64,000 nucleotides of DNA from NCBI RefSeq assembly GCF_018760785.1, contig NZ_JAHHZO010000011.1:117025-181024 (forward strand), written 5' to 3'. A program made the translations under genes and the position numbers. How positions within the stretch are numbered: position 1 is the stretch's first letter; the number at the start of each line of letters is the position of its first letter. Positions 55,990 through 64,000 of the stretch are shown piece after piece. Source of the DNA: Rhizobium sp. CSW-27. GTDB lineage: Bacteria > Pseudomonadota > Alphaproteobacteria > Rhizobiales > Rhizobiaceae. The notes beneath the pieces are model-generated. The model searched no databases. It had not been told where the DNA came from and worked only from the letters and a program-made list of their open reading frames with translations.

Positions 55990-57570
55990 ATGACCCAGAC
56001 ACCCCATCACGACCGCCTCCTCATCATCGATTTCGGCTCCCAGGTCACGCAGCTGATTGCGCGCCGCCTGCGCGAACTGAACGTCTATTGTGAAATCCAT
56101 CCCTACCAGAACGTCACGGACGACTTCCTCGCCGCCTTCAAACCGAAGGCCGTGATCTTCTCCGGCGGTCCGGATTCGGTGACGCGCGAAGGCTCTCCCC
56201 GCCCGCCGCAGACGGTCTATACGCTCGGCATTCCGGTGCTCGGCATCTGCTATGGGCAGCAGGTCATGATGCAGGATCTCGGCGGCCAGGTCGAAGGCGG
56301 CAAGATTTCCGGCGGTGGCGGCACGGCAGAATTCGGCCGCGCCTATGTAACGCCTGCCGACAAGAGTGATCCCTTCCTCGAAGGCTGGTTTGCCGATGGC
56401 CGCGAGCAGGTCTGGATGAGCCATGGCGATCATGTGAGCCGCATCGCACCCGGCTTTGAGGTCTATGGCACCTCGCCGAATGCGCCGTTTGCGATCACCG
56501 CCGATCCGGCCCGGCATTTTTATGCCGTACAGTTCCATCCGGAAGTGCACCACACGCCGAACGGCAAGACGCTGTACGAGAACTTCGTCAAGCTTGCGGG
56601 CTTCAAGGGCGACTGGACGATGGGCGCCTACCGCGCCGAGGCGATCGCCAAGATCCGCGCCCAGGTGGGCCACAAGAAGGTGATCTGCGGCCTCTCCGGC
56701 GGTGTCGACAGCTCGGTGGCCGCCGTCCTCATCCACGAGGCGATCGGCGAGCAGCTGACCTGCGTCTTCGTCGACCACGGCCTTCTGCGCCAGGGTGAGG
56801 CTGAAGAGGTCGTCACCATGTTCCGCGACCACTACAACATCCCGCTGATCCATGCCGACGAGCAGGAACTCTTCCTCGGTGCGCTCGACGGCGTGACCGA
56901 CCCGGAAGTCAAGCGCAAGACGATCGGCAAGCTCTTCATCGACGTGTTCCAGAAGCACGCCAACACCATCGACGGTGCTGAATTCCTGGCGCAGGGCACG
57001 CTTTACCCGGACGTCATCGAAAGCGTCTCCTTCTCGGGCGGTCCCTCCGTCACCATCAAGAGCCACCACAATGTCGGTGGCCTGCCGGAAAAGATGGGCC
57101 TGAAGCTCGTCGAACCGCTGCGCGAGCTCTTCAAGGACGAAGTGCGCGCGCTTGGCCGCGAACTCGGCCTGCCGGACAAGTTCATCGGCCGCCACCCCTT
57201 CCCCGGCCCCGGCCTTGCGATCCGCTGCCCCGGCGAGATCACCCGCGCCAAGCTCGAGATCCTGCGCAAGGCCGATGCGGTCTATATCGACCAGATCCGC
57301 AAGCACGGTCTCTACGACGAGATCTGGCAGGCCTTCGTCGCGATCCTGCCCGTGCGCACCGTCGGCGTGATGGGCGACGGCCGCACCTATGATTACGCCT
57401 GTGCGCTGCGCGCCGTCACCTCCGTCGATGGCATGACCGCGGATTATTATCCCTTCACCCACGAATTCCTGGGCGAAACGGCAACCCGCATCATCAACGA
57501 GGTCGAAGGCATCAACCGCGTGACCTACGACATCACCTCGAAACCGCCCGGCACGATCGAGTGGGAGTAA
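55990..57570 (+). CDS. guaA: GMP synthase (glutamine-hydrolysing)
   Basis: Converts XMP to GMP with glutamine as nitrogen donor. The 526-residue protein has an N-terminal class I amidotransferase with nucleophile Cys in [12 protein letters not shown] and His-x-Glu in FHPEVHHT. It also has the ATP pyrophosphatase P-loop [13 protein letters not shown] and a C-terminal dimerisation domain ending [11 protein letters not shown]. All motifs and length are standard. Confidence 0.97.
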   Translation: MTQTPHHDRLLIIDFGSQVTQLIARRLRELNVYCEIHPYQNVTDDFLAAFKPKAVIFSGGPDSVTREGSPRPPQTVYTLGIPVLGICYGQQVMMQDLGGQVEGGKISGGGGTAEFGRAYVTPADKSDPFLEGWFADGREQVWMSHGDHVSRIAPGFEVYGTSPNAPFAITADPARHFYAVQFHPEVHHTPNGKTLYENFVKLAGFKGDWTMGAYRAEAIAKIRAQVGHKKVICGLSGGVDSSVAAVLIHEAIGEQLTCVFVDHGLLRQGEAEEVVTMFRDHYNIPLIHADEQELFLGALDGVTDPEVKRKTIGKLFIDVFQKHANTIDGAEFLAQGTLYPDVIESVSFSGGPSVTIKSHHNVGGLPEKMGLKLVEPLRELFKDEVRALGRELGLPDKFIGRHPFPGPGLAIRCPGEITRAKLEILRKADAVYIDQIRKHGLYDEIWQAFVAILPVRTVGVMGDGRTYDYACALRAVTSVDGMTADYYPFTHEFLGETATRIINEVEGINRVTYDITSKPPGTIEWE

Positions 57571-57655
57571 ACGGGCTACGGGAAGAACCCGTGGCACCGT
57601 GATCAAACACAAGCGTGGGGCGTCATCATGTGCCCCACATCAGGAGCGGACCGCC

Positions 57656-58066
57656 ATGCGAAGTTCGACGCGGCAATGGGTCAGGGTCAAGGACCTCAAG
57701 GCCGAGGAAAAGGCGGAGATCGGCGCGGCCTGCCAGCAGCTGATCGACACGTTTCTCAAGCCGCACTTCCTGCCGGTCATCCGCCCGACATCCTTCAACT
57801 ATCCCGTTGATATCTTCGGGAAGTGGCGGGGAACGCGATACAGCTTCATTACCCGCTACCGCTCCGGCTTTCCGGAAAACCTCGGCGAGGAATTCGACGC
57901 GGCCTTCACCCGTCTGGACTTTCAGGAGGGGAAGAGCACCGGGCCGATTTTTGACGTGATGTGGCATCGCCACACCGGGCAATGGCTTGCTCTTCATCGC
58001 GGCGTCACGCTTCAAGAAGCCCTGGATCTGGTGAGGACCGACGGCCTGCTGCAGCCGGCGCTATGA
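57656..58066 (+). CDS. Conserved hypothetical protein (DUF3024-like)
   Basis: Small soluble protein of 136 residues. Conserved-looking blocks are FLKPHFLPVIRPTSFNYPVD, KWRGTRYSFITRYRSGFPEN and FDVMWHRHTGQWLALHRGVT. I associate this pattern with DUF3024 from memory and with moderate certainty. AGGAG lies nine bases before the ATG at 57656. No operon partner is evident and no function is known. Confidence 0.75.
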   Translation: MRSSTRQWVRVKDLKAEEKAEIGAACQQLIDTFLKPHFLPVIRPTSFNYPVDIFGKWRGTRYSFITRYRSGFPENLGEEFDAAFTRLDFQEGKSTGPIFDVMWHRHTGQWLALHRGVTLQEALDLVRTDGLLQPAL

Positions 58067-58224
58067 CGAACGACAAGCCGGAAGCCCGGCGGGTGCAGTC
58101 CTGACGAAGCAAAGCCCAATGGAGATCACGGGCAGGTCATGACCGGAACGCGCCTTCCGTGTCACCGGCTTGCATGATGGCCGCCGCACGGCTGGTACAG
58201 CCAGGCGACGCGCGCTCCGACCGG

Positions 58225-58479
58225 CTACCTGCCCGGCGCAGCCGATCGCGCAATACCTTCCACCCACACTTCGATCGGACCGAGCAGGCAGCCCATTTCC
58301 ATGGCGTCGATCAGTTCCGCCGGACCGCACAGATCAAGCGCAATCCGGGTGCCATCGGCATGGCGAACAATCTGCGACAGACCCAGCTTCCGCGCATGGC
58401 GCTCTATCCAGGGCAGGAAGGTTTCGCCTTCGAGCCTGCCCTCGATGATCATCCGCTCGCAATGTTCCACCTGCATCAC
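58225..58479 (-). CDS. Acylphosphatase-like protein lacking catalytic residues
   Basis: Ferredoxin-like fold protein of 84 residues resembling acylphosphatase: IIEGRLEGETFLPWIERHA aligns with the G-R-V-x-G-V-x-F-R loop, and KLGLSQIVRHADGTRI with the G-x-V-R-N-x-x-D-G strand. The catalytic Arg after Phe is Leu22, and the Asn is His40. If real, it is catalytically degenerate. The start is GTG at 58479 or the adjacent ATG, with AAGG upstream. About 150 bases on either side carry no other gene that I can support. Confidence 0.6.
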   Translation of the reverse strand: MMQVEHCERMIIEGRLEGETFLPWIERHARKLGLSQIVRHADGTRIALDLCGPAELIDAMEMGCLLGPIEVWVEGIARSAAPGR

Positions 58480-58649
58480 CCTGACGCCTTCATGCGCTCT
58501 TTCGCGTCACCGCCTGCACCTGGCATGTCCGCGTTTGCAACAGGACCATGCCTTGCGACGGAAAGCCGGCAGGCACGGACAGGTTCACTGTTACGTCCGC
58601 ACGCCGCAAGGTCAAGCCGGATCGACCGCTGTTCGACGGTCGGGCACGA

Positions 58650-59594
58650 TCAGGATGCGTAAGCTTGAACTATCGGTCCGACCTTGCGCCGCAGGCCGAC
58701 GAGCAATTGCCGAAGCCATTTCTGGGCCAGGGAATGGTCGGTCCGCTCATGCCAGAGCATGGACAATGGAACGCGCGGATAGGGCAAGGGGCATGCGACG
58801 ACGGCAAGCGGCAGGATACCTGCGTGGTAGGCGGCAAAGCTGCGGCTGGCGGTCAACACCAGATCGGTGCCGACAAGCAGATGGGGTGCCATCAGATAGT
58901 CGCAGACCACGCGCGTCTCGTCACGGGCTGTACGATAGACGCCGGCCTGCATCTCGACGGCTGCCGGAAGCCAGCCGCCATTGCCCGGCGGCACTACAAG
59001 ACGGGCTGCGCCGAAATCGGCTATCGTCGGCGGCGCATCAGCGAAGGCATGGCGCCGGTCGACCAGACACACCAGATCCTCCTCGATGATGACGGCCCGC
59101 CTCAGGGCGTGAGGCGGATGCAGCCAGTGCCCCACGGCAAGATCGAGTCCTCCGGTGGCCAAGGCGCCATCCACATCGAAATCCGGCGCCAGACGGCGCA
59201 GCACCAAGCGCACGGACGGTGCGGCCTGCTCCGCCTCGCCGGCCAGGCCCGCGGCAAGCGCAGGCGACACCGTGTCGGACAATCCGATGGTGAATGTCTG
59301 GTCCAGGCTGTGCGGCTCGAATTCCTCGGGATGCAGGATCAGTTCGTTGAGGTCGGACAGGATGGTCTGGGCGGCGCGATAGAGCGAATGCGCGTGCTCC
59401 GTCGGCACCATACGACCTCCGCTTCGCACCAGCAGTTCATCGCGGAAGATTTCACGCAACTGCTTCAGAATAAGGCTGGTCGCCGGCTGGGACAGGTTCA
59501 GTCTGCGCGCGGCATGCGTGACATTCCCCTCCTCGATCAGCGTGCACAAGACCCTCAGATTGAACGCCGTCAGCGGATTGTCCAATACGCGCAA
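58650..59594 (-). CDS. LysR-family transcriptional regulator (NodD/PcpR-like group)
   Basis: Regulator of 314 residues. The winged helix (FNLRVLCTLIEEGNVTHAAR and LSQPATSLILKQLR) is followed by a binding domain with DLAVGHWLHPPHA and LVLTASRSFAAYHA. The start codon is TTG at 59594, with GGGGG seven bases upstream; no ATG gives a complete N-terminus. It is isolated: the next genes are 759 bases and 170 bases away, so the target is not obvious. A palindromic candidate operator lies upstream. Confidence 0.88.
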   Translation of the reverse strand: MRVLDNPLTAFNLRVLCTLIEEGNVTHAARRLNLSQPATSLILKQLREIFRDELLVRSGGRMVPTEHAHSLYRAAQTILSDLNELILHPEEFEPHSLDQTFTIGLSDTVSPALAAGLAGEAEQAAPSVRLVLRRLAPDFDVDGALATGGLDLAVGHWLHPPHALRRAVIIEEDLVCLVDRRHAFADAPPTIADFGAARLVVPPGNGGWLPAAVEMQAGVYRTARDETRVVCDYLMAPHLLVGTDLVLTASRSFAAYHAGILPLAVVACPLPYPRVPLSMLWHERTDHSLAQKWLRQLLVGLRRKVGPIVQAYAS

Positions 59595-59720
59595 CCTCTA
59601 GCCCCCTTTGGTCGCCTGCCATTTCGCCGAGCCAGCCAGTGATGCACCCCAAGCATCGCCGGCCTGACGCGCCGTCTTGTGTTCCCTCATGATGAGCGAG
59701 CTTCGAATGCGCTTCACACG

Positions 59721-59744
59721 AAGTGTAATACACTTTTAATACAC
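59721..59744. promoter_or_regulatory. Palindrome and direct repeat upstream of the solitary LysR gene
   Basis: Perfect palindrome AAGTGTA-A-TACACTT (59721-59735) and two copies of TAATACAC (59726-59733 and 59737-59744), about 130 bases before the LysR start, at the edge of a very AT-rich tract. A CTTCG-N13-CGAAG pair overlaps it. It is a plausible autoregulatory or other operator. Confidence 0.45.
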
Positions 59745-60299
59745 AAAATGAAAAAGTCGATACGCATATGACGATGGAAATACTATTTACCCTCTAGATA
59801 AAACCGAACAATCTAATTCATTAGTATGAAATTATATATTAATATAATATTGGGAAATTTTATTACCTGAAAAATTCTGATATTATTCCGGAATATAAAA
59901 ATGCGAAATAAACATTTTACGAAAATAAAAATCAACAAATTACAATAAAATAACTAACTCCTCTCACCAATGCGCTACCGCATCCCGCGCGAATCATCAG
60001 AAATTTGCGTCCCCAAAGCAGAGACACCTCATACGGCACAGCAATGCCGTCCGCGATTCCGCGTCGCACAGCGCTCGCCGCAGGGTGAAAACACCCTGCC
60101 CACCATGGATGCAGCCGTCTGCTGACAACCGGGGCGGCATACAGCCTGTGGCTTCGGTGCGGAGGATCACAGACGGGATGCGCGCTCCGCTCTTGCCGTT
60201 CGATCGGCATTGTCCGCCCCCGTCTGGCTTCCCTGGCGAAACCTCGGCTGCAAGGTGCCGGCGCACGTCTGCCACGGCATTGCTGCGACACCGTCATAG
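59745..60299. other. AT-rich intergenic island
   Basis: Gene-free interval between the LysR gene and the tpsB terminator. Roughly 59745-59955 is strikingly AT-rich (about three quarters or more A+T by eye), with many TA steps, unlike the GC-rich rest of the window. The remaining part to 60299 returns to normal composition; its open frames have no recognisable family. It may be the binding ground of a xenogeneic silencer such as MucR/Ros, or mark a transfer boundary. Confidence 0.6.
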
Positions 60300-60304
60300 A
60301 AAAA

Positions 60305-60328
60305 GCCCCGGGCATCGAGATGCCCGGG
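60305..60328 (-). terminator. Intrinsic terminator of tpsB
   Basis: Nine-base perfect arms (60307-60315 and 60320-60328) with a four-base loop. On the reverse strand the stem is followed by a T run (complement of AAAAAGC), about 25 bases after the tpsB stop codon. Confidence 0.9.
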
Positions 60329-60353
60329 CAAACGGTAAGCGCGCGCTGAGCGT

Positions 60354-62183
60354 TCAGAAGTTCGTTGTCAGCGTGAACAGGAAACGCGGATCGTCGATAT
60401 CGAGATTGTCATTCATCGACGGATCGATGGCCCATGCCACCGAAAGATCGCCGCTCAGGTGATTGCCGATCTCGAAATCCAGGCCGAAGCCGGCATCACC
60501 GTAAGTCGCCCGCGATCGACCCTTGACATAGTCGTTGAAGGCGACACCGGCATCGAGAAAAATGCGCACACCTGTGGAGAAAGGCACGCCCAATGCCTGC
60601 TGCATCCTGCTGTTGTAGTAGTCTGAGGCGTAGCGCAGTTGACTGGTCCAATAGAGACCACTGTCGCTGGATATGGACGACATTTCATAGGCAGGCAGCG
60701 TATTGACACCGCCTAGATACCAGAGTTCTCCCGAAGGCAGTTGCTTGTCCGGGGTGTATTGGCCTCCTGACCGCGCCAACAGACTGAAGCCATTGCCGAG
60801 TGATTGGTAGAGAGTGGCGCTGCCAACGATGCGGGTGACAGCGTCACGATCCTCACCGCTGAGCCCTTTCGTGTTGATGAAGGAGCGAATCACGCGAAAT
60901 TCGGTTTCAGCATAGGTGCCACTGCCGGGAAACGACGCCTGGCCCTTCAGACCGCCAAAAACACGGAACGAGAAGGCATCGGTGTCAACGACGCCAACTC
61001 GGCTATGGGTATCGCTCCATTGACCGCCGCTGACGATCGCAAAATTCAAGGTCGGTGTTGTATAGAAGGGTTGCGTGTAGGTGACACTGACCAGGTCGCC
61101 GCGTCCCAGGATGCCAAGCGATGCAAAACTCCCCTCCAGCACTTTGGAATCCGAGTGGGAGTACAGCACGCGCAAGCCGCCATTGCCCACAGGCATCGGC
61201 AGGTCCGCATCAAGAAAGTAGGAACCCACGTCGAAATCCTTCAACATGGTGCTGAAATCGGTTACAGACGTGGTCAGGCCGACCGAAAAGGTCTCGTCAT
61301 AACCGAACGGAGAGTAGAGGCTGGCCGTCGCACCGAGCGAATAACGCCCGCTGTCGCGCGTACCCTGATTGTTGAGATAAACGGTTCCGCTGAACGGCTT
61401 GGGTTCACTTGCCACCTGCAACTGCAGATCGGTCGTACCGGTTTCCTTCCCAGGTTTCAGTCCCGCCGTCACCTGGAACTTGCGGTTCTGGTTCACGGCC
61501 GCAAGCCTCTGCTCAAGCAGACGCACGGTAGGAATGCTGCCCTGGAGAACATTCACACGGCTGATCACGACATCGGATCGAACCCGCATGTTGCCCGAAA
61601 CCTCCACGGCACCGATGGTGCCTTCCACGAGGTTGATGCTGACGCGTCCGTCGGCGATCTTCTGCGGCACGAGCACGGCCTGCGCCGTCACATAGCCACG
61701 TTCGCGGTAGGTCGCATTGATGTGAGCCGCCAGGCGAAACAGGTCCGCTACCGAGATCTTGCGGTTGAGATAAGGCGCAACAAATCCATCAAGGTCGGCC
61801 TCGCTGAACACGCGACTCTCGCCGAACACGATCTCCTTGAGAACGAAGGTGGCATTTGCCGCTCCCTTGGGAACAGAAAGATCCTCCTGTTCCGGAACGC
61901 TGGGCGCGGCGGGCTGGGTTTCCGTGGCGCGCTCCAGAAGGCGTTGACGCTCACGTTGTTCGAAGTCGCTGAACGCACGCGGGTTGTTGATGTCTGCCTC
62001 TGTCGCAGGCGGCAGCGTCTGTGCCACGGCGCCGCACGTCATCAGCGGGCTGGAGAAAAGGATGGCCGCAAGGCCAGCGGCAAGCGCAAGCACGCCGCGG
62101 CACTTCACGTCCACAGCTACAAGTTCCTGGCCCTTGCTGCCCCTTCTGTCTTCGCCCCGTGTCACATTTCGAACCAACCGCAC
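60354..62183 (-). CDS. ShlB/FhaC/HecB-family two-partner secretion transporter (TpsB)
   Basis: Outer-membrane transporter that exports a haemagglutinin-like TpsA protein. The 609-residue protein has a hydrophobic signal (LALAAGLAAILFSSPLMTCG), a POTRA region (about 105-190, including ATYRERGYVTAQAVLVPQ and SINLVEGTIGAVEVSG), and a 16-strand-type barrel. It ends in Phe (LFTLTTNF), as outer-membrane barrels do. The start is GTG at 62183 with GGGGG six bases upstream, sequestered in a hairpin. It is the last gene of a tpsA-ialB-tpsB unit. Confidence 0.94.
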   Translation of the reverse strand: MRLVRNVTRGEDRRGSKGQELVAVDVKCRGVLALAAGLAAILFSSPLMTCGAVAQTLPPATEADINNPRAFSDFEQRERQRLLERATETQPAAPSVPEQEDLSVPKGAANATFVLKEIVFGESRVFSEADLDGFVAPYLNRKISVADLFRLAAHINATYRERGYVTAQAVLVPQKIADGRVSINLVEGTIGAVEVSGNMRVRSDVVISRVNVLQGSIPTVRLLEQRLAAVNQNRKFQVTAGLKPGKETGTTDLQLQVASEPKPFSGTVYLNNQGTRDSGRYSLGATASLYSPFGYDETFSVGLTTSVTDFSTMLKDFDVGSYFLDADLPMPVGNGGLRVLYSHSDSKVLEGSFASLGILGRGDLVSVTYTQPFYTTPTLNFAIVSGGQWSDTHSRVGVVDTDAFSFRVFGGLKGQASFPGSGTYAETEFRVIRSFINTKGLSGEDRDAVTRIVGSATLYQSLGNGFSLLARSGGQYTPDKQLPSGELWYLGGVNTLPAYEMSSISSDSGLYWTSQLRYASDYYNSRMQQALGVPFSTGVRIFLDAGVAFNDYVKGRSRATYGDAGFGLDFEIGNHLSGDLSVAWAIDPSMNDNLDIDDPRFLFTLTTNF

Positions 62184-62189
62184 CCTATG

Positions 62190-62208
62190 CCCCCGGAAAT
62201 TCCCGGGG
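62190..62208 (-). promoter_or_regulatory. Hairpin over the tpsB ribosome-binding site
   Basis: Inverted repeat CCCCGG (62191-62196) and CCGGGG (62203-62208) around six bases. On the reverse strand the 3' arm is the GGGGG Shine-Dalgarno of tpsB, six bases before its GTG start. Pairing would hide the site and could limit TpsB translation until upstream ribosomes or a factor melt it. Confidence 0.45.
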
Positions 62209-62274
62209 AGACCAGTGGCCTCCCCTGTACTGCTTGCAGCGAGACAGGCGGCATGGCTGCCGCCGCTCGTGGGA

Positions 62275-62979
62275 TCAGCCCTTCGATTGCGCGCTCATCC
62301 GCGTATTTTCCTTGACCATTTCATCATAGGCCTTGGAGAACCCGGCCGCCGAGAAGCCGATGCCGACCTTCTGGCCGGTACGCGATACGATCACCACGCG
62401 GCCACCATCCTTGGCCCCCTGCAACGCCTTGATGAAGGCGTCATCGGTTGTACCCTCGACGAAGCAGCCCTGAACGGAGCAACGATTGACGCCGGCGGTG
62501 CTCTGATAGCTGCCGACCTCGATCGACACGCCCGGCGTCAGCAAGAAATCCAGCGGCAACACGTACTGGATGACATTGCTCTTGGCTTTCGGATCGAAGG
62601 CAATGCTCATCACCAGGATGTTACGGTCCGTATCCTTCTGCGCAATCCGCTGCTTAATTTGGCAGTTCACGTTGTTGATAGCCGGATCGTAGCATTCGAG
62701 CAGCCAGTCACCGTGCTGCTGCACGGTCACCTTCGGTCCGCTCTGCACCGTTTCCGGCACCGCCCCATCCTTGCCCTTCTGGGACACATCGGCAGGCTGG
62801 GCCGGCGTGACAGTCGGCGCTGTCGTCTGGGCTGCGGCGGCCGGCTGTGCGGCATCAGGCGCCTTCGGTTTGTCGCCCGTGCCGGCAGCATGCGCCATCA
62901 GCGGCATAGCAACACCAAGCGCCAGGGAGGCAGCGAAGGCAGTGGTCGGGAAATTCAAACGGAATGCATTCTTGGACAC
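62275..62979 (-). CDS. Invasion-associated locus B (IalB) family protein
   Basis: Exported protein of 234 residues with signal peptide (TAFAASLALGVAMPLMAHA), a proline/alanine/threonine-rich linker (about 28-70), and an IalB domain: VTVQQHGDWLLECY, then ILVMSIAFDP and VLPLDFLLTPGVSIEVG. The IalB domain has cysteine pairs (C in LLECYD, C in NVNCQI; RCSVQGC) that can form disulphides. GTG at 62979 has GAGG at correct spacing. It is located between tpsA and tpsB, unusual for an IalB gene. Confidence 0.9.
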   Translation of the reverse strand: MSKNAFRLNFPTTAFAASLALGVAMPLMAHAAGTGDKPKAPDAAQPAAAAQTTAPTVTPAQPADVSQKGKDGAVPETVQSGPKVTVQQHGDWLLECYDPAINNVNCQIKQRIAQKDTDRNILVMSIAFDPKAKSNVIQYVLPLDFLLTPGVSIEVGSYQSTAGVNRCSVQGCFVEGTTDDAFIKALQGAKDGGRVVIVSRTGQKVGIGFSAAGFSKAYDEMVKENTRMSAQSKG

Positions 62980-63086
62980 GACATCCTCACTTCTTGGAAT
63001 CAACTTCATATTGGCTGTGGCACAAAGGCCGATTCTGTGAAAGGGCAACGTTCCGGCTTCAGAGAACATTGCCCTTCCCTCGATCT

Positions 63087-64000
63087 TCAGTTCTGGAGGC
63101 CCAGAATGATTGCCCCGCCGTCAATGCGTTCGATTGCGATCGCATTCCTGCCGTACGTCGAGTTGACGACCGCTTCCTGATTATTTCTGAGGGCAAGAAG
63201 CGCCTCCAGATACAGGCTGGCATCCGGCACATCCGGAACGGAAGAACTGGTACTACCGGTATTGCGCATGCCGGCTTCAAGCATGCTGCGATTGCCATCG
63301 CCACCATCATCGATCGTGGTGCCGGCCGTCGCAATGATCCGCAGCGGTGACGGGTTCTGCGATCGGACCTTGCGCAACGTCACGCTGCGCCCGCCATGAA
63401 TGCGCACTTGGCCGAGTCCGCTGTCGATCCATCCACCCATCATCTGGGTAACACTTCCATCAAAGCTGTAGATAATGACATCCCCGATGCCGGCCGCCGT
63501 GATATCCGATGTCGCCGCAATGGAGATATCGCGCTGCGCCAGGATGCTGATGTCGCCGTCAGCCGTATCGAGATCATCCTCAAGGAAAATGTTGCCACTT
63601 CGGCTGAAGATGCCGAGATCGCCATCACCACCCGTCTTCACCTGACCGATCGTCGCATCCGTACCCGCCGACAGCATCACGTTACCCGTGCCGCCATCGA
63701 TCAGCGAACCCGATGCCTGCGTCAGATTACCGGTCGTTACCGTCAGCGATACGCCGCCCGCACCCGTGGCGGTCACGCTGGCGCCGGAGGCCAGCGCAAG
63801 CGCCGTCTCAGCCGTCACCCCGATCGAGCCGTTGGCCACCTCGATCGCATCGTTCAGGTCAACCCGGCCGGCAACAGCCGTGATGCCGATCGTGCCCGCA
63901 CCCGCGGTCTTGACCTGGCCGATCGTGGCATCCGTACCCGCCGACAGCATCACGTCACCCGTGCCGCCATCAATGAGAGAGCCAGATGCCTGCGTCAGCC
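63087..64000 (-). CDS. Filamentous-haemagglutinin-like TpsA exoprotein (C-terminal part; 5' end off window)
   Basis: The C-terminal 304 codons of a large surface or secreted adhesin, open to the window edge with no start visible. The sequence consists of beta-helix-type repeats rich in Gly, Ser, Thr, Asp and Ala (LTQASGSLIDGGTG; VMLSAGTDATIGQVKT). Near-identical units recur every 91 residues. The last 100 residues are non-repetitive and end GGAIILGLQN. The downstream TpsB transporter shows it is a two-partner secretion substrate. Confidence 0.9.
   Translation of the reverse strand, partial: LTQASGSLIDGGTGDVMLSAGTDATIGQVKTAGAGTIGITAVAGRVDLNDAIEVANGSIGVTAETALALASGASVTATGAGGVSLTVTTGNLTQASGSLIDGGTGNVMLSAGTDATIGQVKTGGDGDLGIFSRSGNIFLEDDLDTADGDISILAQRDISIAATSDITAAGIGDVIIYSFDGSVTQMMGGWIDSGLGQVRIHGGRSVTLRKVRSQNPSPLRIIATAGTTIDDGGDGNRSMLEAGMRNTGSTSSSVPDVPDASLYLEALLALRNNQEAVVNSTYGRNAIAIERIDGGAIILGLQN
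63634..64000 (-). repeat. Internal 273-bp (91-residue) repeats in tpsA
   Basis: Two copies of the block encoding VMLSAGTDATIGQVKT and the preceding LTQASGSLIDGGTG begin at about 63634 and 63907, spaced by exactly 273 bases. They are nearly identical at the DNA level over the first 100 or so bases. A further copy likely lies off the window. Such repeats are typical of TpsA beta-helix domains and can change number by recombination. Confidence 0.85.

Noticed and set aside
59932..60315. Open frame of 127 codons on the reverse strand in the AT-rich spacer region
   Set aside because: It overlaps the tpsB terminator, has no ribosome site or recognisable domain, and its composition is that of a chance frame.
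60804..62315. Long + strand frame across tpsB
   Set aside because: It is antisense to a well-supported outer-membrane transporter with signal peptide, POTRA region and C-terminal Phe.

Overview
This window looks like a chromosomal segment of an alphaproteobacterium of the order Hyphomicrobiales (Rhizobiales), most likely family Rhizobiaceae. The reasons are the high G+C content, the rhizobial-type DnaA and PmtA sequences, the dnaA / rpsT / mutM / ubiE / ubiB / coaBC / dut gene set, FzlA- and NDUFA9-like proteins, and rhizobial-style palindromic intergenic elements. Genus cannot be fixed from the sequence alone. No tRNA, rRNA, CRISPR array or transposase was seen.

Layout. (1) 1-6.3 kb: the dnaA 5' end (reverse strand, cut by the window start), a long dnaA/rpsT spacer with a cluster of GANTC (CcrM methylation) sites, rpsT, mutM, ubiE and ubiB. 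(2) 6.3-12.8 kb: accessory genes placed between ubiB and coaBC: a P-loop kinase, a coiled-coil membrane protein with a ClpP-fold periplasmic partner, a glyoxalase-fold protein and a complete TRAP transporter. (3) 13-20 kb: coaBC, a two-gene chromate transporter with a divergent LysR regulator, a class II glutamine amidotransferase, and otsB-otsA for trehalose synthesis. (4) 19.6-23.1 kb: a choline-O-sulfate locus (LysR regulator, choX, betC). (5) 23-32 kb: prfC, dut, a lipoprotein, a LysE exporter, cysK, a 9-copy heptamer repeat, a GNAT acetyltransferase, comM and gshB. (6) 32-37 kb: the ugpBAEC glycerol-3-phosphate (or glycerophosphodiester) ABC importer, yraN and rsmI. (7) 38-49 kb: dnaN with a strong terminator, pmtA, a phosphatase-fold protein, pyrF, an NDUFA9-like protein, uppP, fzlA-queG-SDR, rlpA and rsmB. 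(8) 49-54 kb: a four-gene periplasmic imelysin / di-haem oxidoreductase / imelysin / DUF1513 cassette, probably iron-related. (9) 54-59.6 kb: tspO, a thioesterase, an MTA/SAH nucleosidase, guaA, a DUF3024-like protein, a degenerate acylphosphatase-like protein and a LysR regulator. (10) 59.6-64 kb: a strikingly AT-rich spacer and then a reverse-strand two-partner-secretion operon, tpsA (haemagglutinin-like, running off the window end) - ialB-like - tpsB.

Several loci fit a shared theme of osmotic and membrane-lipid economy. Choline-O-sulfate is bound and hydrolysed (choX, betC), phosphatidylcholine is made by methylation (pmtA), glycerophosphodiesters may be imported (ugp), and trehalose is synthesised (otsBA). 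This link is inference. The most promising loci for new biology are the TPS operon with an embedded IalB-family gene, the imelysin/di-haem cassette, the coiled-coil/ClpP-fold membrane pair, and the GANTC-dense dnaA upstream region.
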